The position numbers and the translations under genes were made by a program. A stretch of DNA of 64,000 nucleotides from a virus. Each line of letters begins with the position of its first letter. Within the stretch, counting starts at the first letter, position 1. Below the pieces are notes generated by a model, which did not search any database, was not told the DNA's origin, and saw nothing but the letters and a program-made list of their open reading frames with translations. Positions 30,164 through 37,337 of this stretch are shown in pieces. The DNA lies in IMG/VR virus record IMGVR_UViG_3300030108_003783, positions 62,001-126,000 of that record; one strand, written 5' to 3'.

Positions 30164-30496
30164 ATGAAAAGATATAACAATAAATTTAGAAAGTTTGATA
30201 AGCGTACAAAGCATAATCAAAACAAACCGTTTGAACCAGGTAGATATGGTAAGAACTGGGGTAGTATTAAAGTTGAATTAGCAAAGGGTGCAAAAGCAAT
30301 TAACCCTATACCACCTGCAACACAACCTATAATTGGTACGTTGATTGTTGGTAACATGAAAGTAGATATTACTTTCTCTGAAGCAAATAGAATTATGGAG
30401 GAGTTAAACGACGCCAAACATAGATACAATGTTGCTAGCAGAATGGGTATGTTAGATGCTACAACTGGTACTCCTAGTATTTATAGAGAAAGTTAA
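30164..30496 (+). CDS. Hypothetical protein, 110 aa
   Basis: A basic, disordered start (KRYNNKFRKFDKRTKHNQNK) leads into a small domain with TQPIIGTLIVGNMKVDITFS and a helix (EANRIMEELNDAKHRYNVAS). No known family. It is the first gene after the long leader of promoter copy 11. Confidence 0.5.
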   Translation: MKRYNNKFRKFDKRTKHNQNKPFEPGRYGKNWGSIKVELAKGAKAINPIPPATQPIIGTLIVGNMKVDITFSEANRIMEELNDAKHRYNVASRMGMLDATTGTPSIYRES

Positions 30497-30508
30497 AAGG
30501 AGAAAGTT

Positions 30509-30727
30509 ATGGAAAGTATATGGCTATTTATTATTGGATTGTTAGTTGGAAGTATTTCAATGTACATCTATATGAGAAAACAAGGAGTTGAACTAAAAGA
30601 ATTATACACTGATAGTTTGCTTAAAAATAAATTCTTGAAAGAGCACGTTGAAAAATCTAAGCCAAGTAAGCCAAAGAATTGGAACAAGAAGAAAAGATAC
30701 TATGGCAAATCAAAGCAACAATCTTAA
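30509..30727 (+). CDS. Small membrane protein with basic tail, 72 aa
   Basis: AAGGAGAAAG stands before the ATG. A single N-terminal membrane segment (IWLFIIGLLVGSISMYIYM) is followed by a charged helix and a very basic C-terminus (KPSKPKNWNKKKRYYGKSK). It overlaps the next gene by 26 nt. Function unknown. Confidence 0.55.
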   Translation: MESIWLFIIGLLVGSISMYIYMRKQGVELKELYTDSLLKNKFLKEHVEKSKPSKPKNWNKKKRYYGKSKQQS

Positions 30728-31013
30728 AGAAACTGTTATTACTATTATTAGTGAATGGGGAAAAGAGTTCACTGGTAATAGTACAACAGTAGATAAATAT
30801 GATAAAGTACTAAGTTTAATATCTTGCAATATTAAGTTATCTTCTGATAATAGAAATTTCGATTTAAAAGAAATGAGAATAGATAAATCTACTGTATTTA
30901 ATTATAAGATGAAGTATTCAACTACTGGTAATATAAGTAAAAATGATATTTCAGAATTAAATACTATTTTTCAGAAACATAAGAAAATTGCAAAATTGCT
31001 TACTAGTAACTGA
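30702..31013 (+). CDS. Hypothetical protein, 103 aa
   Basis: I use ATG 30702, since the earlier frame start at 30648 would overlap the previous gene deeply. The protein is polar and helical (LKETVITIISEWGKEFTGN). Its stop TGA is the first part of the TGATATTTAT motif that precedes the tmRNA. Function unknown. Confidence 0.5.
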   Translation: MANQSNNLKETVITIISEWGKEFTGNSTTVDKYDKVLSLISCNIKLSSDNRNFDLKEMRIDKSTVFNYKMKYSTTGNISKNDISELNTIFQKHKKIAKLLTSN

Positions 31014-31020
31014 TATTTAT
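31012..31020 (+). promoter_or_regulatory. Putative late promoter before tmRNA
   Basis: CTGATATTTAT overlaps the previous stop and sits 17 nt before the paired CTTATATT of the tmRNA acceptor piece. Confidence 0.45.
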
Positions 31021-31021
31021 A

Positions 31022-31250
31022 ATTGAATCGCTAGTACTTATATTAGCTGCATTTATGGACCCGGGTTCGACTCCCGGCATCTCCACTAAAAGATTTACAC
31101 GATATGGGGATGATTGGTTTTGACAGAATGATAAGGGTATAAGGATGATTCACTGCAACAACTGGCAAACAAGTTGAATATGCAATGGCTGCCTAATTAG
31201 GTACCCAGAGCAAACGGTTAACAGGGACCACGTCGTAAAAGTCCCGGAGG
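31022..31250 (+). ncRNA. ssrA: Circularly permuted tmRNA
   Basis: The usual 3' part comes first: T arm CCGGG-TTCGACT-CCCGG (31061-31077), then 3' acceptor strand CATCTCC (31078-31084) and A. After a 17-20-nt spacer comes the usual 5' part: GGGGATG (31106-31112), TGATTGGTTTTGACAG, and a tag frame. The two acceptor strands pair over 7 bp with the G3-U70 pair that marks alanine acceptance. GGTATAAG (31136-31143) pairs with CTTATATT (31037-31044) as helix P2. The tag starts at GCA 31155 and reads ATTGKQVEYAMAA then TAA, ending in the degradation-type YAMAA. A GGGAC/GTCCC stem follows. No T arm exists downstream, so the gene is permuted. Outer ends are approximate. Only 49 nt separate the acceptor from the tag, leaving little room for PK1. 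Confidence 0.85.
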
Positions 31251-31280
31251 TTAGAGGTAATAATATAAAGGAGTAATACT

Positions 31281-31664
31281 ATGACACAAGATGAATGGAA
31301 CAGTGCTGAAGAATATTTAGAAGGTTACATGTTAGATTTAACATACGAAATAGTTACTCAAAAAAGAAAATTAAAAGATCTAATAAATTCTGATGAAGAA
31401 GTAATATTATCTTACGACCCATTTTTAGTTGGAGAGATAGATCAAGTTTGGTTAATAGAAGATTTGATAGATTGGTATGTTGGCGAAGAGGAATACGAAA
31501 AATGCGCTGAGCTTTTAAAGTTGAAAATAAAAGTAGAAAAGGGTATTGTAGATTTAAGTAATATTATATACTTAAGAGATGAAGATTTTATAACTGCTCA
31601 AGAAGACAATGCAATAAAAGAGCTACTAAGAAATTTATTAGATAATAACTATAATAAAAATTAG
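31281..31664 (+). CDS. Hypothetical protein with EEYEKCAxLLxxK motif, 127 aa
   Basis: AAGGAG lies 8 nt before the ATG, just after the tmRNA. The middle (LIDWYVGEEEYEKCAELLKL) matches the protein at 29703, with an added helical N-terminus (EEYLEGYMLDLTYEIV) and C-terminal helices. The pair brackets the tmRNA region. Function unknown. Confidence 0.55.
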   Translation: MTQDEWNSAEEYLEGYMLDLTYEIVTQKRKLKDLINSDEEVILSYDPFLVGEIDQVWLIEDLIDWYVGEEEYEKCAELLKLKIKVEKGIVDLSNIIYLRDEDFITAQEDNAIKELLRNLLDNNYNKN

Positions 31665-31666
31665 TT

Positions 31667-32743
31667 ATGAAAAAATATTTATTACCTATTACAATAGCAC
31701 TATCGGCATTATCAGTATCTGGTTCTGCTGCATTTTATTCTGTGTTTGGTTTAAGTAAATTATTCGCCGGAGCTTCTTTTCAAGTAATAATAATGGCTGG
31801 TTCTTTGGAATTTGCTAAATTAGTTACAGCCTCTTTATTATATCAATACTGGAATACTATAAATAAGTTTATGAGGTTTTATTTATCTGTAGCAGTATTT
31901 GTTTTAATGGTAATTACTAGTGGAGGTATCTACGGTTTTCTATCTGGTGCTTATCAAGAGACTGCAACTAAGTCTGAATTTTTAGATAAATCATTATTAG
32001 TATTACAAACAAAGCAAAATAGGTTTGAAGAAAATAAAGCCGATTTAAATATAGAAAAAACTCAATTGAATAATACCATAAATGATTTAAGAACTTCTTT
32101 ATCTAATCCAGCCCAAGTTCAATATGTAGATAGAGAGTCTGGGCAATTGATAACTACAACTTCTTCATCTACGAGAAAAGCTTTACAAAAAGAATTGCAA
32201 ATAACAATAGAAGATAGAAATTCTATAAATCTAAAGCTAGAAGCTGTACAAGATTCTATTATGAGATTAGACAATGAATTGCTTGATTTAGAAATAGGTA
32301 ACGAAGAACAAAGAGAATTAGGGCCATTAAAATATTTATCTGAAATAACAGGAAAAGAAATGAGTTCTGTAGTAAATTGGTTTTTGTTACTAATTATATT
32401 TGTATTTGATCCATTAGCAATTGCATTAGTAGTAGCAGCAAACTTTGCTTTTGCTCAAATAAAAAATGAAGAGAAAGAGTTTTACGTAGAACCAGAATTT
32501 TTTACAGGAGAAGTAACTGGATCTGTTCCTCCGGGGTTGAAATATAATACTCCTTACACTATGGAAGAAATTAAAGCTGCAATGGAAAGTGAAGAAGAAC
32601 CTGTAAAATATGAAGTATACGGTGAAAAGCTAAATAATGACTATAAAGATTTAAAAGCAAAGTATAGAAAACAGTCAACTATACCAAATGCAGAATTTGA
32701 AAAATTAATAGATAAGTATAAAAGTTATGGCAAAGAAAACTAG
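31667..32743 (+). CDS. Membrane protein with periplasmic/cytoplasmic coiled coil, 358 aa
   Basis: Three membrane segments at the N-terminus (about residues 5-22, 35-50, 66-88) and one at about 232-257 frame a coiled coil of about 130 residues (KSEFLDKSLLVLQTKQ onward). The FGLSKLFAGAS and GSLEFAKLVTASLLYQYW segments recall a membrane protein common in marine T4-like phages, whose role is unknown to me. The C-terminal 90 residues are acidic and soluble. It overlaps the next gene by 17 nt. Confidence 0.6.
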   Translation: MKKYLLPITIALSALSVSGSAAFYSVFGLSKLFAGASFQVIIMAGSLEFAKLVTASLLYQYWNTINKFMRFYLSVAVFVLMVITSGGIYGFLSGAYQETATKSEFLDKSLLVLQTKQNRFEENKADLNIEKTQLNNTINDLRTSLSNPAQVQYVDRESGQLITTTSSSTRKALQKELQITIEDRNSINLKLEAVQDSIMRLDNELLDLEIGNEEQRELGPLKYLSEITGKEMSSVVNWFLLLIIFVFDPLAIALVVAANFAFAQIKNEEKEFYVEPEFFTGEVTGSVPPGLKYNTPYTMEEIKAAMESEEEPVKYEVYGEKLNNDYKDLKAKYRKQSTIPNAEFEKLIDKYKSYGKEN

Positions 32744-33284
32744 AAAAGCAACACGTATCAAAAATAAAAAGAAACTAGATCAAGAAACAGAATATATAGT
32801 ACAATATAAAAAGGGTACTAAATGGAATCAAAGATCTGATACGATGTATAGATATATGTCATGTAAAGTTTGCGGACAAATGGAAGTTGTGGGAGAAACT
32901 ACTACAGCAGTTACTTGTTCAGATTGCGTTATGGAAATGGTTGAGCCACCACAACAATCAAAAAGAAAAATTTCATCGGGTCGTCCAGCTGGATGGCATT
33001 TCATGGCAGAGTATGTAGATAAAGATGGTAACGTATTTCATAGAGGAAAAGAACAACCAAACTTGAAAGGCACAAAAGAACCTACTGTTATAGAAAAGAA
33101 ACAAAAGATTTCAAAGAACGAAAGAAATGCAATGATTACTGAAGCTAATGTTAAAGTGCATAAGCTAAAAAAAGAATTATTAAAAGCTAAACTTAAAAAA
33201 GATATTAAAAGAATAAAAAGAGAAATAGCAAGGAATAGCAAAATTGGTAGAGGAAAAATACCAAGGTCTATGAGATTTAAGTAA
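32727..33284 (+). CDS. Basic protein with zinc ribbon, 185 aa
   Basis: After a basic start the protein has CKVCGQM and CSDC pairs (about residues 46-74), a zinc ribbon, then RPAGWHFMAEYVDKDGNVFH and RGKEQPNLKGT. This string recurs in marine myovirus proteins of unknown role. The last third is a lysine-rich helix (KVHKLKKELLKAKLKKDIKR). A nucleic-acid-binding role is plausible. Confidence 0.55.
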   Translation: MAKKTRKATRIKNKKKLDQETEYIVQYKKGTKWNQRSDTMYRYMSCKVCGQMEVVGETTTAVTCSDCVMEMVEPPQQSKRKISSGRPAGWHFMAEYVDKDGNVFHRGKEQPNLKGTKEPTVIEKKQKISKNERNAMITEANVKVHKLKKELLKAKLKKDIKRIKREIARNSKIGRGKIPRSMRFK

Positions 33285-33290
33285 AAACAT

Positions 33291-33320
33291 TTGGATAAGT
33301 CAAAAAAAATTGTTATATTG
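33291..33320 (+). promoter_or_regulatory. Promoter copy 12
   Basis: TTGGATAAGTC (33291-33301), 11 nt, TTATATTG (33313-33320), the closest fit of all copies to the Bacteroidota TAnnTTTG box. ATG 33358 has AGGAG. Confidence 0.65.
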
Positions 33321-33357
33321 TATACTAATATAAACCAACTCGTATTAGGAGAATATA

Positions 33358-33576
33358 ATGGAGCACGATAAACTTATTTACTTAAGAAGCGAATCTAGCA
33401 GAGAAGCAAAAAAGATAGAAATGGATATTCCACCAAATCTAACTATTTCCGAATTTAAAATAGTATGTAGAAGATTAGCTGCATCATTAGGTTATGGTCA
33501 AGAATCAATTGGAAAGGCTTTTGGTTATGATAAAGAAGTTGGAAACGAAAATCAATTAAAATTATTATTAGATTAA
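33358..33576 (+). CDS. Hypothetical protein, 72 aa
   Basis: TTAGGAGAATATA precedes the ATG. The protein has a strand-rich start (DKLIYLRSESSREAKKIEMD) and a helix (TISEFKIVCRRLAASLGY), a small alpha-beta domain without named family. It is the first gene after promoter copy 12. Confidence 0.55.
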   Translation: MEHDKLIYLRSESSREAKKIEMDIPPNLTISEFKIVCRRLAASLGYGQESIGKAFGYDKEVGNENQLKLLLD

Positions 33577-33586
33577 ATTATATATT

Positions 33587-34135
33587 ATGAAAGACTCTGT
33601 AAAATTATTTTTATGGATAGCAATGATATTTTTTATTAGTATCTATGTTATCTTAACTATGGTTAGTTATGAAAAGCAAATAGAAATATTAAAATGCGAA
33701 GTAGAAACGCAACAAAATTATATTGACAGTTTAATGTTAGAAATTGACACTCTAACATGGGAAACTGAATTATGGGATTTCAATATAGAAAATAACAAGA
33801 CTCATTTATTGTCAGCATTAATATTTGTTGAAAGTGGAAACAATGATTCAGCACATGCTATAGGAGAAGATGCTGTTGGATGTTTACAAATCAGAAAAAC
33901 AATGGTAGACGATGTAAATAGAATATTAAAGAGACAAGGAAAAGATTACACGTTTACATATGATGATAGATGGTTAAGAGATAAATCTATTAAAATGTTT
34001 GATATCTATTGTAAACATTATGGTCTAACAACTGCAGAAGAAATAGCAAGATGTTGGAACGGTGGACCAAGGGGAATGAATAAAGATGCAACTGTTTATT
34101 ATTGGAATAAAGTACAAGAGGAGATGAACTCATGA
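33587..34135 (+). CDS. Membrane-anchored lytic transglycosylase-like protein, 182 aa
   Basis: An N-terminal membrane segment (LFLWIAMIFFISIYVILTM) and a coiled-coil stalk are followed by a goose-lysozyme/SLT-like domain. It has ALIFVESGNND with catalytic Glu82, then AVGCLQI (about 96-102) and ARCWNGGPRG. Such enzymes cleave peptidoglycan glycan strands. The anchor suggests a role at the inner membrane (lysis or exclusion) rather than in the tail. The stop overlaps the next start by 4 nt. Confidence 0.7.
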   Translation: MKDSVKLFLWIAMIFFISIYVILTMVSYEKQIEILKCEVETQQNYIDSLMLEIDTLTWETELWDFNIENNKTHLLSALIFVESGNNDSAHAIGEDAVGCLQIRKTMVDDVNRILKRQGKDYTFTYDDRWLRDKSIKMFDIYCKHYGLTTAEEIARCWNGGPRGMNKDATVYYWNKVQEEMNS

Positions 34136-34860
34136 ATTTAGATGAAAGAAAAATATTAGAAAATTGGAATGATTTATTAAAAGTTATTAATGACAATTTT
34201 GATGGTGAAAGAAAAAAGAATCTTAAATCAATGTACAATAAGTTAGCTGAAAGAATGATGTTAGCACCGGCATCTGGAATAGTGCATTATCATAATTGTT
34301 TTGCTGGTGGTTATGTAGATCACGTCTTAAGAGTTATAAAATGCGCAAAGCAATTACATTTAGTATGGAAAGAAATGGGAGCTGAACAAAATTACACCGA
34401 AGAAGAATTAATATTCTCAGCACTTAATCACGACTTAGGTAAAGTTGGAGATATGGAGCATGACTATTATATTCCAAACCCAAGTGAATGGCACAGAAAG
34501 AATCAGGGTAAGCTTTATAAGTTTAATCCAGAATTAGATTATATGTCTGTACCAGAAAGATCCTTATTCTTATTATCTCAAAATGATATTAAGTATTCGT
34601 ACAACGAAGCCATGGCAATTAGATTACACGATGGATTATATGACGATGCTAATGTACAATACTTAAAAACTTTTAATACTGATAAAGAAATTAAAAGTAA
34701 TCTGCCAACGATTTTACATCATGCAGATCATATGGCTTCAAGAATAGAACATGACAGTGTAGAGAAACCAATTGTAAAACCAAACAAGAGAGCAAAGAAA
34801 GTTGTCAGCACTGCTGGTACTTCTGCTCAAGATTTATTTAACGATTTTTTTAAGGAGTAA
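34132..34860 (+). CDS. HD-domain phosphohydrolase, 242 aa
   Basis: Metal-ligand motifs of the HD family appear in order: HYHNCFAGGYVDHVLRV, NHDLGKVGD (the HD pair), LHDGLYDD and LHHADHMAS. HD proteins hydrolyse nucleotides or nucleic-acid phosphates. In T4-like marine phages such genes are common with unknown substrate; signalling nucleotides or dNTPs are possible. Confidence 0.75.
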   Translation: MNLDERKILENWNDLLKVINDNFDGERKKNLKSMYNKLAERMMLAPASGIVHYHNCFAGGYVDHVLRVIKCAKQLHLVWKEMGAEQNYTEEELIFSALNHDLGKVGDMEHDYYIPNPSEWHRKNQGKLYKFNPELDYMSVPERSLFLLSQNDIKYSYNEAMAIRLHDGLYDDANVQYLKTFNTDKEIKSNLPTILHHADHMASRIEHDSVEKPIVKPNKRAKKVVSTAGTSAQDLFNDFFKE

Positions 34861-34864
34861 AATT

Positions 34865-35086
34865 ATGATGGAAATGATTATGAACGCATTATTTGCAGAA
34901 GCAAATGCAAAAGAAACAAGAGCAGCAGCAAATTTACAGAACTATATGAACAATTCAGTTGGTGTTGGTGAACACCCAGATATAGTTGCAGAATGTAATA
35001 AGTTAGTCAAAGAAATTGCAGAAGCAAGAGAGATGAAGTCTACTATACAAAGCTTGTTACCAAAAGAAGAAAGCGAGAAACAATAA
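34865..35086 (+). CDS. Hypothetical helical protein, 73 aa
   Basis: AAGGAG lies before ATG 34865 (two ATGs in a row). The product is a helical, alanine- and glutamate-rich protein (ANAKETRAAANLQNYMNN, AECNKLVKEIAEAREMKS). No family is recognised; the stop meets the next start in TAATGA. Confidence 0.5.
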   Translation: MMEMIMNALFAEANAKETRAAANLQNYMNNSVGVGEHPDIVAECNKLVKEIAEAREMKSTIQSLLPKEESEKQ

Positions 35087-35364
35087 TGATATTAGAAATA
35101 ATTTTATTTGTACTTTTGATTATTATATCTTTCTTGTTTTATAGACAAGATAAAACGATTAGCAAACAAATAGAATATATAGATTCAATTGAATTGAAAT
35201 TACTTAATACTTTTGAATCTATAAAAAAAGCTTTAGATGATATTAAAGAAATAGATGAAAAAGGTGGTTTCGAATCTGATGATGAAGTAGGACAAATATT
35301 TTCTAATATAAAAGACGTAATAACTAAATTAGATAACGAGATAAATTATGATGATGAATCATAG
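35086..35364 (+). CDS. Membrane-anchored coiled-coil protein, 92 aa
   Basis: An N-terminal membrane segment (ILEIILFVLLIIISFLF) is followed by a heptad-like helix (SIELKLLNTFESIKKALDDI) and an acidic tail (FESDDEVG). It is coupled to neighbours on both sides and overlaps gp55 by 17 nt. Function unknown. Confidence 0.55.
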   Translation: MILEIILFVLLIIISFLFYRQDKTISKQIEYIDSIELKLLNTFESIKKALDDIKEIDEKGGFESDDEVGQIFSNIKDVITKLDNEINYDDES

Positions 35365-36103
35365 CCCAGTAGATAAGTTCTATTTAAATTTGCAATCTAA
35401 AAATGTAGAGGAAGTAAAAACTTCTAAAAGAGGTAGACCAAGAAAGAAAAAGATGTACTTCACTGAAGATACGCAAGATGCAATTATAGCTTATAATCTT
35501 GAAACAGATAATGCAAAAAGAAATAAAGTTTGGAATGAGTTTATAAATAAACCTATAGATAAGCTTGCTGAAAATATTATTAACAGATTTAGATTTATGT
35601 ATATGGATGGTGGAATAAAAGAAGTAAAATCAGAAGTAGTTTCTTTTTTATTAACTAAGTTACCTAAGTATACAGAAGACAAAGGTAAAGCATTTTCTTA
35701 CTTTTCAATTGTTGCAAAAAACTATTTGATACAAAATAACAATAAAAATTATAAAAGGTTAACGTCTAAAGCAAGTGTTAACCATATAGATTGGCAAAGG
35801 AATATATCTAATGAAGTACAAAGAGAGATGGTATTAGATGGTGTAGTAGACTTTATGGATCTATTTATAGAATGGTATGAAGATAAAGTGGAAGAAAAGT
35901 TTAGATTGAAAAGGGATAAAGCAATAGCATACGCAGTTTTATATTTGTTTAAAACTAGAGATAATATTGAAACGTATAATAAAAAAGCATTATACATTTT
36001 AATAAGAGAAATGACCGATGCAAAAACTCAGTATATAACTAAGGTTGTAAAGGTCATAAAAAAAGAGTACGAATTTTACTATAAAAAATATCAAGGCTTA
36101 TAG
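35348..36103 (+). CDS. 55: Late transcription sigma factor, gp55-like
   Basis: The 251-residue protein begins with a KRGRPRKKKMYFT stretch and carries RRF-type helices: NKPIDKLAENIINRFRFMY, EVVSFLLTKLPKYTEDKGK and AFSYFSIVAKNYLIQ with NNNKNYKRL. This is the layout of gp55 of marine T4-like phages, a reduced sigma factor with a region-2-like part that recognises only a -10 box. It would direct host RNA polymerase to late promoters, here perhaps GATATTTAT. The start chosen (MMMNHSP) overlaps the previous gene. Confidence 0.82.
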   Translation: MMMNHSPVDKFYLNLQSKNVEEVKTSKRGRPRKKKMYFTEDTQDAIIAYNLETDNAKRNKVWNEFINKPIDKLAENIINRFRFMYMDGGIKEVKSEVVSFLLTKLPKYTEDKGKAFSYFSIVAKNYLIQNNNKNYKRLTSKASVNHIDWQRNISNEVQREMVLDGVVDFMDLFIEWYEDKVEEKFRLKRDKAIAYAVLYLFKTRDNIETYNKKALYILIREMTDAKTQYITKVVKVIKKEYEFYYKKYQGL

Positions 36104-36145
36104 TTATATAAAAGGTTATATAGAAAGGTTTCTAAAAAAGGTTAT

Positions 36146-36156
36146 GATATTTTTAT
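36146..36156 (+). promoter_or_regulatory. Putative late promoter, variant GATATTTTTAT
   Basis: GATATTTTTATA lies about 55 nt before the outer-membrane protein ATG and has two extra T. An inverted-repeat arm follows at 36161. Confidence 0.4.
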
Positions 36157-36160
36157 ACTC

Positions 36161-36171
36161 CGAAAGCATGT
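36161..36171 (+). repeat. Inverted-repeat arm before outer-membrane protein gene
   Basis: CGAAAGCATGT is the exact reverse complement of ACATGCTTTCG at 36635-36645, just past the gene. Same layout as around Hsp20. Confidence 0.5.
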
Positions 36172-36208
36172 AGATTTTTATTAATTGAAAGAATACAAGG
36201 AGAATTTT

Positions 36209-36616
36209 ATGAGAACATTAATTTTAACAATAGCTTTAGTATGCGGTTTAACTGCAACTCAAGCACAAACTCAAGGAGACTGGTACGTAGGTACTGGTGA
36301 TGTAGCAAATGTAGCATGGACTGATTGGTCTGTGTCTCCAACAATAGGCTACGGTGTAATGGAAAACTTAATGGTTGGTGCGTCGATAAACCAAGCAGAT
36401 TCAACTGCTGATATGAATATCGATTTCCATGCAAGATATTTTGTAAAAGGTTATTTTGCATATGTTGCAACTGACGGACTATCTACAGATGGTATGTCAA
36501 TTGGAGCTGGGAAAATGTTTACTTTAAGGAACAATATTTACGTTGATCCTAAAGTGGTTTATAACACAGGAGAAAAAACTACAAACCTTACATTAGGGTT
36601 TGGGTTTAGATTCTAA
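36209..36616 (+). CDS. Small outer-membrane beta-barrel protein, 135 aa
   Basis: AAGGAG (36197-36202) is 6 nt before ATG 36209; a longer frame from 36185 is rejected. A signal peptide (MRTLILTIALVCGLTATQAQ) is followed by alternating strands (DWYVGTGDVANVAW, NLMVGASINQ, YFAYVATDG) and ends LGFGFRF, with the C-terminal aromatic residue of outer-membrane barrels. About eight strands would fit, as in OmpX/OmpA-type barrels. A phage-coded barrel may mask receptors or alter host permeability late in infection. It is a one-gene unit. Confidence 0.75.
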   Translation: MRTLILTIALVCGLTATQAQTQGDWYVGTGDVANVAWTDWSVSPTIGYGVMENLMVGASINQADSTADMNIDFHARYFVKGYFAYVATDGLSTDGMSIGAGKMFTLRNNIYVDPKVVYNTGEKTTNLTLGFGFRF

Positions 36617-36634
36617 ATACCCATAGAGGGGTCA

Positions 36635-36645
36635 ACATGCTTTCG
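36635..36645 (+). repeat. Inverted-repeat arm after outer-membrane protein gene
   Basis: ACATGCTTTCG begins 18 nt after the stop and pairs with 36161-36171 over 11 bp. Confidence 0.5.
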
Positions 36646-36690
36646 ACGGCAATACTGCCACAGAACAATAAATTGAATTAGGAGAAAACA

Positions 36691-36915
36691 ATGGATTCAG
36701 TAATCAAACACGTAAATGGATTTTTCGGTGGACTAGCAACTCTTATGTTAGCTATCTTACCAGTAACAATCCTTTGGCAAGTACTTACAGGTACTAACGT
36801 TTTTGGGATGGATGTAATTGCAAATTTATCTGCTCTTGTAAGTTCACTAGGTAATGGTGGGTTTGTAGGATTAGTAGTATTAGTAATTATTGCATCTTTC
36901 TTTATGAAGAAATAG
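36691..36915 (+). CDS. Small hydrophobic membrane protein, 74 aa
   Basis: ATTAGGAGAAAAC precedes the ATG. Two membrane segments (GLATLMLAILPVTILWQVL and FVGLVVLVIIASFFM) are joined by a loop with FGMDVIANLSALVSSLG. Similar small proteins occur in marine T4-like phages; function unknown. A GGCA/TGCC hairpin (36648-36659) lies in the leader and a strong terminator follows, so the message is probably abundant. Confidence 0.6.
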   Translation: MDSVIKHVNGFFGGLATLMLAILPVTILWQVLTGTNVFGMDVIANLSALVSSLGNGGFVGLVVLVIIASFFMKK

Positions 36916-36926
36916 TTATTATAATT

Positions 36927-36958
36927 AAAAGGGCCCTAGTTAATTCTAGGGCTTTTTT
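36927..36958 (+). terminator. Intrinsic terminator
   Basis: GCCCTAG (36933-36939), loop TTAATT, CTAGGGC (36946-36952) and six T (36953-36958), with A-rich sequence before. It is the clearest Rho-independent terminator in the window. Confidence 0.9.
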
Positions 36959-36968
36959 GTGCGTTTAA

Positions 36969-36977
36969 TATATTTAT
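36969..36977 (+). promoter_or_regulatory. Putative late promoter TATATTTAT
   Basis: AATATATTTATAC directly follows the terminator, 12 nt before the first baseplate-region ATG at 36990. Confidence 0.45.
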
Positions 36978-36989
36978 ACTAAAGGGATA

Positions 36990-37337
36990 ATGTCTATGGA
37001 TAAAGAAATATTTAAAGGAAAAACTTTTTCAAGCTTAATGGAAGACATATATAAAAATTCAATTAAGAAAGAAAAACAAATAACATCTTTAATTAAAGAT
37101 TTACAACCAATGATTAAATCTATTGGTGATGCAACTGTAGTTGTTCCAATTATAAAAGAGTATTTAGAAGTTGGTGTAAAAAATGATGAGCATTTAATAA
37201 AGATGGCAGCAATTGTTCAAAGAGCACAAGCAAGAGCTGAATCTACTGAAACTGGTGGAATGCTTTTAACAGAAGAGGAAAAGAAACACTTATTGGAAAC
37301 TGTAGAGGAAATTAAATCGGAGGATAAAGATGTATGA
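36990..37337 (+). CDS. Hypothetical baseplate-region protein, 115 aa
   Basis: Helical soluble protein (FSSLMEDIYKNSIKKEKQIT, IGDATVVVPIIKEYLEVGVK) with an acidic end. It is the first gene after terminator and late motif and overlaps the hub/spike-like gene by 8 nt, so a baseplate assembly or chaperone role is likely. A second ATG at 36996 is possible. Confidence 0.55.
   Translation: MSMDKEIFKGKTFSSLMEDIYKNSIKKEKQITSLIKDLQPMIKSIGDATVVVPIIKEYLEVGVKNDEHLIKMAAIVQRAQARAESTETGGMLLTEEEKKHLLETVEEIKSEDKDV

Noticed and set aside
31061-31088. T arm and acceptor strand read as a remnant of a normal tRNA or an attachment site
   Set aside because: The strand pairs precisely with GGGGATG just downstream, including G3-U70, and a tag frame follows, which a tRNA remnant would not explain.
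36185-36208. Upstream TTG-type start for the outer-membrane protein
   Set aside because: It would add a charged stretch before the signal peptide and span the AAGGAG site that serves ATG 36209.
36629-36660. GGGGTCAACATGCTTTCGACGG looked like the 5' end of a second tmRNA
   Set aside because: There is no matching acceptor strand, T arm or tag frame nearby; it is better explained as an inverted-repeat arm plus a small leader hairpin.
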